A stretch of 5,853 nt of DNA from JAXLYX01 sp046351215 (GTDB lineage: Bacteria; Myxococcota_A; Polyangia; Polyangiales; Houyiibacteriaceae). Location: positions 1 to 5,853 of the forward strand of contig JAXLYX010000056.1 in assembly GCA_046351215.1 (NCBI GenBank), in the 5' to 3' direction. Positions within the stretch are counted from its first letter, which is position 1. Every line of letters begins with the position of its first letter. Both the position numbers and the translations under genes were made by a program. Below the pieces are notes generated by a model. The model was not told where the DNA came from, searched no databases, and was given only the letters and a program-made list of their open reading frames with translations. This document shows, piece after piece, positions 1 to 5,853 of the stretch.

Positions 1-65
1 AGATGTCGAGCTATCCCCGCAAACGACCCGTGAAGCGACGCCCAACGAAGAAGGCCGCTCGCTAA
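1..65 (+). CDS. C-terminal tail of an unidentified upstream gene (partial)
   Basis: A reading frame open from the left edge ends at TAA (63-65). The visible residues, SSYPRKRPVKRRPTKKAAR after an in-frame ATG at 3-5, are extremely basic (10 Lys/Arg of 19) with interspersed Pro. That resembles the disordered Lys/Arg tail of many GC-rich bacterial proteins, including nucleic-acid-binding ones. The ATG at base 3 has no visible leader, so this is more likely an internal Met of a longer gene than a 20-residue peptide. The next gene converges from the other strand, ending 36 bases away, which fits a gene end here. A second plus-strand frame is also open until 83-85, so the assignment is uncertain. 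The function cannot be read from this fragment. Confidence 0.4.
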   Translation, partial: MSSYPRKRPVKRRPTKKAAR

Positions 66-101
66 GTGAACGGCATTGCCTCTAGGGCCCGGCCGCGGGG
101 C

Positions 102-761
102 TCAGCGGAGCGTCAGCGTGGCGACGAGCCCGCCACCGAGCGAGCCGAGCGACTCCATCGGGCTCGGGACGTCGTTCGAAGGCACGCCGTGCAGCCATCC
201 GCCCGTGACGTAGCCGGCCATGCCGACGGCGCCGCCCTCCGAGAGCGCCCATTCGTGGCCGAGCTCGAAGCGGCCCACGGGGCCGACGTTCATCGGATCG
301 TCGGCGGGGTACCCGGAGAACGTGAGGAACTCGACGCTCAGGGCGCCCCCGACGAAGGTCGAGCTCCCCGGGAGGTAGCGCACGAGCCCGACGCCCAGCG
401 CGCCGCCCGCCACTCCGTGGGCGTCGAGCATGGGAATGCTCGATTCGTGCATGCGCGCGGGCAGGAACGTGGCGTCGATCGCGACGTAGAGGGCGGTTCC
501 GGGCACGAGGAAACGGCCGATCGCGAAGCCCGCGTCGATCGCCGAGCCGGCCGCCCACGCACGTTCGGAGCTGCCCTTTCCGAAGAAGCCGAACGCCGAG
601 AGCCCGGCGCGCACGTGCAGGTAGATGCCCTCCTGGGTGGGCGCCTCGTCCGGTTGGCGGCTCGTGTAGTCGAACCCTCCGGCTCCCTGGGCGTGCGCGA
701 GCGCGCCGGGCGCCGTCAGCACGACCGAGACTGCGAGGGCGACGAGCGAGACGCGGCGCAT
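102..761 (-). CDS. Secreted, probable outer-membrane beta-barrel protein
   Basis: The product is 219 aa and not recognised as a named family. Residues 1-24 form a clear Sec signal peptide: MRR, a hydrophobic core of about 16 residues (VSLVALAVSVVLTAPG), then an AHA|Q signal peptidase I site. There is no lipobox cysteine. The mature part alternates hydrophobic and small/polar residues in several stretches (e.g. GIYLHVRAGLSAFGFFG, ALYVAIDATF, STFVGGALSVEFLTF, GMAGYVTGGWLHG). These are separated by Gly/Pro/Asp turns, and the protein ends on a strand-like GGGLVATLTLR, the pattern of a small outer-membrane barrel of roughly 8 strands. The final residue is Arg rather than the usual aromatic, which weakens the barrel call. 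An alternative ATG at 776 would add MLRGA before this start; neither has a good Shine-Dalgarno sequence, and 761 gives the more compact signal peptide. The gene is divergent from the bestrophin gene, with a 93-base shared spacer. The much longer open frame upstream is antisense to other genes and is not part of it. Confidence 0.75.
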   Translation of the reverse strand: MRRVSLVALAVSVVLTAPGALAHAQGAGGFDYTSRQPDEAPTQEGIYLHVRAGLSAFGFFGKGSSERAWAAGSAIDAGFAIGRFLVPGTALYVAIDATFLPARMHESSIPMLDAHGVAGGALGVGLVRYLPGSSTFVGGALSVEFLTFSGYPADDPMNVGPVGRFELGHEWALSEGGAVGMAGYVTGGWLHGVPSNDVPSPMESLGSLGGGLVATLTLR

Positions 762-854
762 GGCGCCGCGAAGCATCCCAGGGCCCACCCGGGTCGACAA
801 GACCCGCCCGCCGAGGTCGCATCCGCGTGCCCGAGGCGCTAGCATCGGCCCGCG
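762..854. promoter_or_regulatory. Divergent spacer with inverted repeat
   Basis: This 93-base spacer separates two divergent genes and should hold promoters for both. It contains a perfect 6-base inverted repeat, CGGGTC (790-795) and GACCCG (801-806), around a GACAA loop. The left arm overlaps the palindromes ACCCGGGT (787-794) and GTCGAC (793-798). The repeat could be an operator or chance in GC-rich DNA. A TAGCAT hexamer at 840-845 resembles a -10 element (4 of 6 consensus positions) and sits 9 bases before the bestrophin ATG. No convincing -35 element is visible on either strand. Confidence 0.25.
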
Positions 855-1784
855 ATGTTGGTCTACGAGAAGACGAGCTGGTTCAAGCTGATCTTCACGC
901 TGCGCGGCACGACGCTCCGGCAGACGAAGTGGCGGCTCCTCATCTCGACGGCCTGGGCCTGCCTCGCCACGTGGCTCGAGCTCGAGGAGCATTGGAGGAT
1001 CGACCTGACGGTCGCTCCGTTCACCTTGGTCGGGCTCGCTCTCTCGATCTTCCTCGGCTTCCGCAATTCCGCGAGCTACGACCGCTTCTGGGAAGGGCGC
1101 AGGCTCTGGGGCCAGATCGTCAACAGCACGCGCAACGTCACGCGGCTCGTGCTCGCCACCGTCGGTCCCCTCGAGGTCACGGACGAGGTGCGCGAGCGGC
1201 ATCGGGACCTCGTCTACCACGTCATCGCCTGGACCCACGCCGTGCGAATGCACCTCCGCGACGAGAAGGAGCTCGAGCCCTTCCGCGCGCTGCTCCCGGC
1301 CACCGAGGTCGACTCGCTCGCGACCGAGAGCAACCGTCCGAACGCGATCCTCCAGCACCTCTCCACCATGCTGCGGCAGGACGTCGCGCGAGGCTGGCTC
1401 GATCCCATCCACCACCTCGCGATCGAGCAGGAGATCTCCCAGCTCGTGAACTCCCAGGGAGGCTGCGAGCGGATCAAGAGCACGCCGATTCCCTTCTCGT
1501 ACACCGTGCTCCTGCACCAGGTGGTCGCCGGCTATTGCTTCGCGCTCCCCTTCGGCCTCGTGCGGACCGTCGGTGCCCTGACGCCGCTCGTCGTCGCCAT
1601 GATCGCGTACGCCTTCTTCAGCCTCGATGCGGTGGGCGACGAGATCGAGCAGCCCTTCGGCCGCGACGCGAACGATCTCCCGCTCGAGGCGATCTCGCGG
1701 AACATCGAGATCGCGCTCCGGGAGCGTCTCCTCGAGGAGGAGCGGCCGAGCGTGCTGAAGCCGGTGAAGCACCAGCTCAGCTGA
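855..1784 (+). CDS. Bestrophin-family ion channel (UPF0187/YneE type)
   Basis: This is a 309-aa inner-membrane protein of the bacterial bestrophin family; characterised members are pentameric ion channels, and the Klebsiella homologue is cation-selective. The N-terminus (MLVYEKTSWFKLIF then RGTTLRQTKWRLL) is family-typical. Helices are predicted at about 27-43 and 51-69, followed by the hallmark FRNSASYDRFWEGRRLWG at 69-86. A long soluble helical region follows. Next come the conserved PIPFSYTVLLHQ segment near 211-221, membrane segments at about 215-232 and 238-258, and the cytoplasmic signature GDEIEQPFG (261-269) with NDLPL (273-277). Length matches the usual 280-310 aa. The start is well fixed: an in-frame TAG lies at 840-842 and no other start codon falls between, although no Shine-Dalgarno is visible. 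The 3' end overlaps the convergent coiled-coil gene by 8 bases. The ion carried and the physiological role cannot be read from the sequence. Confidence 0.93.
   Translation: MLVYEKTSWFKLIFTLRGTTLRQTKWRLLISTAWACLATWLELEEHWRIDLTVAPFTLVGLALSIFLGFRNSASYDRFWEGRRLWGQIVNSTRNVTRLVLATVGPLEVTDEVRERHRDLVYHVIAWTHAVRMHLRDEKELEPFRALLPATEVDSLATESNRPNAILQHLSTMLRQDVARGWLDPIHHLAIEQEISQLVNSQGGCERIKSTPIPFSYTVLLHQVVAGYCFALPFGLVRTVGALTPLVVAMIAYAFFSLDAVGDEIEQPFGRDANDLPLEAISRNIEIALRERLLEEERPSVLKPVKHQLS
1777..1784. other. Palindrome holding both stop codons of convergent genes
   Basis: TCAGCTGA is a perfect 8-base palindrome. Its right end is the TGA of the bestrophin gene on the plus strand and its left end is the TGA of the coiled-coil gene on the minus strand. 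The two coding regions therefore overlap by exactly this octamer. No stem-loop plus T-tract terminator lies between the genes, so their transcripts probably overlap at the 3' ends. Confidence 0.85.
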
Positions 1785-3078
1785 GCGAGTCGACGTCGAT
1801 GTCGGAGAAATCGAGCGCGAGGTCGCTCGGCGCCTCGGTCGGCCGCGCCGACGTTCGGGTCTCGTCGGGGGCCTCGGTCTCGCCGATCCCGGGGGCGGCG
1901 GCGAGCGGAGCTTCCGAAGCCGGGGCGGGTGACTCGGGCGTGGCGCCCTCTCCGAGCCAGGCGAGCGCCTGCTCGAGGGCCTTCTGACGGAGCACGCCGA
2001 CGCGCCGGTCCCGGTCCTCGAGCTCGGCCAGCAGGGCACGGGTCCGGACCATCGCGGCCTCGCGTTCCGCCGCCGCACGGCTGGTCTCGTCGGACGCGCG
2101 GGTCGCCGCCTGGGCTTCCGCCCGAGCGCGCGCGAGCTCGCCGGCCAGCCCGCCGAGCTCCGTTTCGATGCGCGCGAGGCGCTCTTCGGCCTCGGCGCGA
2201 AGCGCACGCTCGCGCTCGAGCTCGATCGACGCGGTCTCGAGCCGCTGCTCGGCGGCGGCGAGCGACTCGCCGAGCCCGGCGACCTCGCGCTCGTGCCGAC
2301 CCCGCGAGAGACCGGCCGCCTCGGCGTCCGCGATCGCCTCGTCGCGTTCCGCGTGCGAGCGCTGGACGTCCTCGCGCAGGCGCGCGAGCTCGTCGTGCAT
2401 CGCATCCCGGCTCGTGCGCGCGTCCGCGGCCTCTCGGGCCATGGCCTCGAGCTCCAGCCCGACGTGTGCTGCCCGGTCGCTCGCGGCTCGCGCCGAGGTC
2501 CTCGCGTCCTCGAGGGCCGACTCGGCGGCGACGAGCGCATCCTCGAGCTCCGCGACTCGCGCCCGCAGCGCGTCGTTCTCGGCGTGCAGGACGTCGATCT
2601 CGGAGAGGGCCCGATCGCGGGCCGCTTCCGCGTCGGCGGTCCGCGCCCCGAACTCGAGCGCCCGCGCCTCGGCGGCGTGGGCCCGCGCCTCGGCTTCGGC
2701 CACGCCCGGAACCGGCCGCACCGACGCCTTCTTCTTCTGCGTCTCGAGGCGCTCGCGGACGACGCGCAGCTCGATCTCGAGGGAGCCGACGCGCTCCGCG
2801 AGCGCATCCGCGGCCAGCTCCGCGCGACGTCGATCGTTCTCGGCCGCGGCGACGCGTACGAGCATCTCGCCCATCTGGTCCGCGTCCGCCGCCCGGCCCG
2901 CCTTCTCGCGCGCCAGCTCGGCCTCGAGCGAGGCGATGGCGGCGTTCGAGACGAGACCCACCGCCCTCCGACCCACGGCTTCGGGACGGAGCGCCGGGGC
3001 GGACTCCGCCCGATCGTCGACCCGAGGGATCGAGGGGCGCGCCGGCGGACGACGCGACGGGACTTTCGAAGCGCTCAC
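1777..3078 (-). CDS. Long coiled-coil protein of unknown function
   Basis: The product is 433 aa and not recognised as a named family. Residues 1-44 are Arg/Pro/Ala-rich and probably disordered. Residues of about 45-370 are a nearly continuous Ala/Glu/Arg/Leu heptad region (e.g. IASLEAELAREKAG, DALRARVAELEDALVAAES, EERLARIETELGGLAGELARA), typical of an extended coiled coil. It contains only a few probable breaks, such as the basic KKKASVRPVPG near 115-125. After EQALAWLGEG comes a Pro/Ala/Glu-rich linker, and the protein ends in an acidic, hydrophobic tail, LALDFSDIDVDSLS. No signal peptide or membrane segment is visible, so it is probably cytoplasmic, perhaps a scaffold or filament-like protein. 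The GTG start at 3078 is supported by GGGAGG nine bases upstream. It lies 67 bases after cysN on the same strand and may be cotranscribed, though nothing in it suggests a part in sulfur metabolism. Strong open frames on the opposite strand come from its biased codon use. Confidence 0.82.
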   Translation of the reverse strand: MSASKVPSRRPPARPSIPRVDDRAESAPALRPEAVGRRAVGLVSNAAIASLEAELAREKAGRAADADQMGEMLVRVAAAENDRRRAELAADALAERVGSLEIELRVVRERLETQKKKASVRPVPGVAEAEARAHAAEARALEFGARTADAEAARDRALSEIDVLHAENDALRARVAELEDALVAAESALEDARTSARAASDRAAHVGLELEAMAREAADARTSRDAMHDELARLREDVQRSHAERDEAIADAEAAGLSRGRHEREVAGLGESLAAAEQRLETASIELERERALRAEAEERLARIETELGGLAGELARARAEAQAATRASDETSRAAAEREAAMVRTRALLAELEDRDRRVGVLRQKALEQALAWLGEGATPESPAPASEAPLAAAPGIGETEAPDETRTSARPTEAPSDLALDFSDIDVDSLS

Positions 3079-3087
3079 GGCTTGGGG

Positions 3088-3103
3088 CCTCCCACGAAGG
3101 GAG
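3088..3103 (-). promoter_or_regulatory. Ribosome binding site within a small hairpin
   Basis: On the minus strand, GGGAGG (3093-3088) is a strong Shine-Dalgarno sequence 9 bases before the GTG at 3078, and it decides that start. Its GGGAG pairs perfectly with CTCCC (3103-3099) across a TTCGT loop, giving a compact 5-bp GC-rich stem that would hide the site. No T-tract follows, so this is not an intrinsic terminator. Whether the hairpin controls translation is inference. Confidence 0.5.
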
Positions 3104-3145
3104 TATGCACCGAGCCGCGAGCGATCCGGAAGCGGGCCCCGTCCC

Positions 3146-4960
3146 TCAGCGGAAGAAGCCCTTGGCCTCGAGCGCCCCGAGGACGAGGTCGGTGGCCGAG
3201 TCGAAGGACAGCCCCTCGAGGTCGACCGTCGCGTCCGCGTGGGCCGGCGCGGCGTAGCCCGCGAACGAGGCGCCGGGACGGCGCTCCTTGCAGACGGCCT
3301 CCGGCGTCGTCACGTGGACGACGATCGCCCGGTCACCGAGCCGCGCCGCGAGGCGAGCGGTCTCGGGGAGACGCTGGGTGGCCGTGACGCCGACGAGGCC
3401 CGCGTGCGCGACCGCCGCGAGGCCCGCGAGCCAGGGCTCCTCCGCCTCTTCGACGAGCACGGCACCCGAGCGGCCGGTGTCGAAGAGCCGGCGCTCGATG
3501 GCGTAGGCGAGAGCCTCCGAGCCCGAGCCCTCGCGGCCGACCACGAAGATCGAGGCTCCGCGCTGGCCGAAACGGTCGCGCCGCTCCTTCGCGCTGACCT
3601 GGCTCTTCGCGATGCCGTCGCCGGCCTCGTGCGCCGCGCGGAGCACGGCGTCGAGGTCCTGCGCCCGCTCGTCGCCGATCACCATGCCCGCGGCGACTGT
3701 GTTGTTGGTGATCGAGTCGATCAGGATGAAGGAGCCCGTCTCGCGGTTCGACTGGTAGGCGTCGACGAAGAGCGGGCGGTGCGACGTGAGCGTCACGCGG
3801 CCGATGTCGTTCAGGGCGAGCGTCTCGGTCGAGACCTCGTCGAGCGTGTCCATGTCCTTGCGCCAATGGACCTGGTCGACGTTCACGCGGACGGTCTGCG
3901 TGGTGTGCTTGATGAAGTAGCTCTTGCCCGGATCGAGCGGCGTCTCGTGCATCCAGACGACGTGGGCGTCGAAGGTGCGCGTGACGCGCGGGAGATCCGA
4001 CGGGTGGACGAGCATGTCGCCGCGGCTGACGTCGACCTCGTCCTCGAGGCGGATCGTCACGGACTGGGGAGCGAAGGCCTCCTCGATCTCCCCTTCGAAG
4101 GTGTCGATGCCCTTCACGCGGCTGGTCTTGCCCGACGGCAAGACCATGATCGGATCGCCCTTCTTCACGACGCCCGACGCGACCTTCGCGGAGAAGCCGC
4201 GGTAGTCGAGGTTCGGCCGGAGCACGTACTGCACCGGGTAGCGGAAGTGAGCGAGGTTGCGGTCCTCCTGGACCGGCACCGACTCGAGGAACTCGAGCAC
4301 GGTCGGACCCTCGTACCAGGGCGTCTTCTCGCTGCGCCGCACGCAGTTCGCGCCCGTGAGCGCGCTGATCGGGAAGAACGTCACGTCGGTGAACGAGAGG
4401 TTCTTCGTGAAGCCCGCGAACTCCTCGCGGATCCGCTCGAAGACCGAACGGTCGAACGCGACGAGGTCCATCTTGTTCACGCAGACCGCGAGGTGCGGGA
4501 TGCCGAGGAGCGACGCGATGTACGCGTGGCGACGGCTCTGCTGCAGCACGCCGAGGCGGGCGTCGATCAGGATGATCGCCACGTTCGCCGTCGAGGCGCC
4601 CGTGACCATGTTCCGCGTGTACTGAACGTGGCCCGGCGTGTCCGCGATGATGAACTTGCGCTTGTCCGTCGTGAAGTAGCGGTAGGCGACGTCGATCGTG
4701 ATGCCCTGCTCGCGCTCGGCCGCGAGGCCGTCCGTGATGAGCGAGAGGTCGATGTCCGTGCCCTCCATCGTCGTCGCCTTGCGCACGGCGGCGAGCTGGT
4801 CCTCGTAGACCGAGCCCGTGTCGTAGAGCAGGCGTCCGATGAGCGTCGACTTGCCGTCGTCCACCGAGCCGACCGCGACGAAGCGGAGCAGCTCCTTGTC
4901 CTGGTAGCGACGGAGGTAGGCCTCGATGTCCTGGCCGATGAGCTCGCGTTCGGTCGTCAT
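3146..4960 (-). CDS. cysN: Sulfate adenylyltransferase subunit CysN with degenerate CysC-like C-terminal domain
   Basis: This is a 604-aa translation-factor-type GTPase that, with CysD, makes adenylyl sulfate (APS) from ATP and sulfate and couples it to GTP hydrolysis in the cytoplasm. GTPase motifs are intact: P-loop GSVDDGKST (31-39), GITID (86-90), DTPGH (107-111) and NKMD (162-165). EF-Tu-like barrels follow (FRYPVQYVLRPNLDYRGF onward, then KSYFIKHTTQTVRVNV and RPLFVDAYQSNRETGSF). E. coli CysN is about 475 aa; the extra 137 residues (about 468-604) sit where NodQ/CysNC fusions carry APS kinase. Here the P-loop reads GREGSGSEA (475-483) instead of the usual GLSGSGKST, the DGDN loop is absent and the lid is shortened, so kinase activity is unlikely. 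The VHVTTPEAVCKERRP segment still matches CysC's VDTPLEVCEERDP. The ATG at 4960 overlaps the cysD stop as TGATG and has GAGGGG 8 bases upstream; the open frame upstream of it is antisense-like shadow within cysD. Confidence 0.95.
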   Translation of the reverse strand: MTTERELIGQDIEAYLRRYQDKELLRFVAVGSVDDGKSTLIGRLLYDTGSVYEDQLAAVRKATTMEGTDIDLSLITDGLAAEREQGITIDVAYRYFTTDKRKFIIADTPGHVQYTRNMVTGASTANVAIILIDARLGVLQQSRRHAYIASLLGIPHLAVCVNKMDLVAFDRSVFERIREEFAGFTKNLSFTDVTFFPISALTGANCVRRSEKTPWYEGPTVLEFLESVPVQEDRNLAHFRYPVQYVLRPNLDYRGFSAKVASGVVKKGDPIMVLPSGKTSRVKGIDTFEGEIEEAFAPQSVTIRLEDEVDVSRGDMLVHPSDLPRVTRTFDAHVVWMHETPLDPGKSYFIKHTTQTVRVNVDQVHWRKDMDTLDEVSTETLALNDIGRVTLTSHRPLFVDAYQSNRETGSFILIDSITNNTVAAGMVIGDERAQDLDAVLRAAHEAGDGIAKSQVSAKERRDRFGQRGASIFVVGREGSGSEALAYAIERRLFDTGRSGAVLVEEAEEPWLAGLAAVAHAGLVGVTATQRLPETARLAARLGDRAIVVHVTTPEAVCKERRPGASFAGYAAPAHADATVDLEGLSFDSATDLVLGALEAKGFFR

Positions 4961-4974
4961 CAGAAGTACCCCTC
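4958..4974 (-). promoter_or_regulatory. cysN ribosome binding site and TGATG overlap with cysD
   Basis: On the minus strand GAGGGG (4974-4969) lies 8 bases before the cysN ATG (4960-4958), inside the last codons of cysD. The cysD TGA (4962-4960) shares its A with that ATG. This arrangement indicates translational coupling, which suits two subunits needed in fixed proportion. Confidence 0.85.
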
Positions 4975-5853
4975 GCGCTTCTTCTTCTCCATCGAGGCGT
5001 CCTCGTCGTGGTCGATGAGGCGGCCCTGACGCTCGGAGAACTTGTTGAGCAACATCTCCTGGATGATCTCGGGAACCGTCGTCGCCCGAGACTCGATCGC
5101 GCCCGAGAGCGGGTAGCAGCCGAGCGTGCGGAAGCGGACGAGCTCTTCCTGGGGCCTCTCGCCGGGCTCGAGGCGCATGCGCTCGTCGTCCACCATGATC
5201 CACGTGCCGGCGCGCTTCACGCACGGGCGCTTCTTCGCGAAGTAGAGCGGGACGACGGGGATGTTCTCGACCCAGATGTAGAGCCAGACGTCGAGCTCCG
5301 TCCAGTTCGAGAGCGGGAAGACGCGCACGCTCTCGCCGAGGCTCTTGCGGCCGTTGTAGAGCGACCAGAGCTCGGGGCGCTGGTTCTTCGGATCCCATTG
5401 GTGGAAGCGGTCGCGGAAGGAGTAGATGCGCTCCTTCGCACGCGAGCGCTCCTCGTCGCGGCGCGCGCCGCCGAAGGCGCAATCGAACTGGTACTTCGAC
5501 AGGGCCTGCTTCAAGGCGTCGGTCTTCATGACCGTCGTGTACTTGTTGCTGCCGTGGTCGAAGGGGTTGATGTCCTGCGCGAGCCCCTCGGGGTTCGTGT
5601 GGACGATCAGCTCGGCGCCGATCTCCTTCGCCATGCGATCCCGGTGCGCGATCATCTCGCGGAACTTCCAGGTCGTGTCGATGTGCATCAGCGGGAAGGG
5701 CAACGCGGCGGGCGCGAACGCCTTCTGCGCGAGGCGCAGCATCACCGAGCTGTCCTTGCCGATCGAGTAGAGCATCACCGGGTTCTCGAACTCCGATGCC
5801 GCCTCGCGGAGGATGTGGATGCTCTCCGCTTCGAGCGTGCGGAGATGCGTCAG
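4960..5853 (-). CDS. cysD: Sulfate adenylyltransferase subunit CysD (5' end beyond window)
   Basis: This is the catalytic ATP sulfurylase subunit, a PP-loop (PAPS-reductase-like) enzyme that adenylates sulfate to APS together with CysN. The frame is open to the right edge and gives 297 residues starting LTHLRTLEAESIHILREAA. This aligns with about residue 6 of the 302-aa E. coli protein, so only a few N-terminal codons are missing. Visible signatures are the PP-loop YSIGKDSSVMLRLA (residues 29-42 of the visible part), DTTWKFREM, the strongly conserved FGGARRDEERSRAKERIYSF, DPKNQRPELW, RVFPLSNWTELDVWLYI, RFRTLGCYPLSGAIES and the C-terminal SERQGRLIDHDEDASMEKKKREGYF region. A GTG at 5778 inside the gene encodes the Val of NPVMLYS and is not the start. 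It is first in the visible cysD-cysN unit. The promoter lies outside the window. Confidence 0.97.
   Translation of the reverse strand: MTHLRTLEAESIHILREAASEFENPVMLYSIGKDSSVMLRLAQKAFAPAALPFPLMHIDTTWKFREMIAHRDRMAKEIGAELIVHTNPEGLAQDINPFDHGSNKYTTVMKTDALKQALSKYQFDCAFGGARRDEERSRAKERIYSFRDRFHQWDPKNQRPELWSLYNGRKSLGESVRVFPLSNWTELDVWLYIWVENIPVVPLYFAKKRPCVKRAGTWIMVDDERMRLEPGERPQEELVRFRTLGCYPLSGAIESRATTVPEIIQEMLLNKFSERQGRLIDHDEDASMEKKKREGYF

Noticed and set aside
66..101. Possible terminator between the left-edge gene and the barrel gene (GCCC/GGGC repeats near 86-101)
   Set aside because: Only about 4 bp pair cleanly and there is no T-tract on either strand, so it is not distinguishable from background GC content.
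102..2807. A 901-codon open frame on the minus strand running through the bestrophin and coiled-coil regions
   Set aside because: Only its last 219 codons (from 761) look like a real protein. The rest is antisense to the well-supported bestrophin gene and out of frame with the coiled-coil gene, with Arg/Ser/Pro-rich low-complexity translation typical of GC-rich shadow frames.
3084..3140. GGGGCC (3084-3089) and GGCCCC (3135-3140) as a long-range hairpin or terminator after cysN
   Set aside because: The arms are 45 bases apart with no T-tract and are simple GC words likely to occur by chance.
1929..3257. A 442-codon plus-strand frame rich in Arg, Pro and Ala
   Set aside because: Composition is that of an antisense shadow of the Ala/Glu/Arg coiled-coil gene; no start context or domain supports it.
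2168..5029. A 953-codon plus-strand open frame antisense to the coiled-coil gene, cysN and the end of cysD
   Set aside because: It mirrors strongly conserved cysN/cysD coding sequence on the other strand, has no recognisable domain, and its composition (Ser/Ala/Arg, then Asp/Arg/Val/Glu) follows from the codon bias of the genes opposite.
4961..5482. Upstream in-frame extension of cysN to a start at 5482
   Set aside because: It overlaps cysD out of frame; CysN homology begins just after the ATG at 4960, which has a good ribosome site and a TGATG overlap with the cysD stop.

Overview
This is GC-rich bacterial DNA with genes packed edge to edge. The gene content (sulfate activation genes cysD and a cysN/nodQ-type gene, a bacterial bestrophin, a signal-peptide-bearing barrel-like protein and a long Ala/Glu/Arg coiled-coil protein) together with the strong G/C third-position bias suggests a Gram-negative, possibly a myxobacterium/deltaproteobacterium-like organism. 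That placement is inference; no marker gene in the window fixes it.

Layout, left to right. (1) Bases 1-65 are probably the basic C-terminal tail of a plus-strand gene that starts outside the window. (2) A minus-strand gene (102-761) encodes a secreted, probably outer-membrane beta-barrel protein of about 219 aa. (3) Across a 93-base divergent spacer lies a plus-strand bestrophin-family channel (855-1784). (4) Convergent with it, overlapping by 8 bases, is a minus-strand gene for a 433-aa coiled-coil protein of unknown function (1777-3078, GTG start). (5) Upstream of that, on the same strand, is the sulfate activation pair: cysN with a C-terminal CysC-like extension (3146-4960) and cysD (4960 to beyond the right edge), joined by a TGATG stop/start overlap.

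How they work together. CysD (ATP sulfurylase catalytic subunit) and CysN (regulatory GTPase) form the sulfate adenylyltransferase that makes APS from ATP and sulfate, driven by GTP hydrolysis. The tail of CysN is positioned like the APS kinase domain of NodQ/CysNC fusions. It has lost the Walker A lysine, the DGDN substrate loop and most of the lid region, so it should not make PAPS. This degenerate kinase domain is the most notable observation here. The coiled-coil gene follows 67 bases downstream with no visible intrinsic terminator, so it may be cotranscribed with cysDN, but it has its own strong ribosome binding site, which could fold into a small hairpin.

No RNA genes, CRISPR arrays, insertion sequences or long repeats were seen. 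No gene-free stretch exceeds 100 bases. Nothing looks like a wholly new system; the window is mostly ordinary core metabolism with a few details worth checking.
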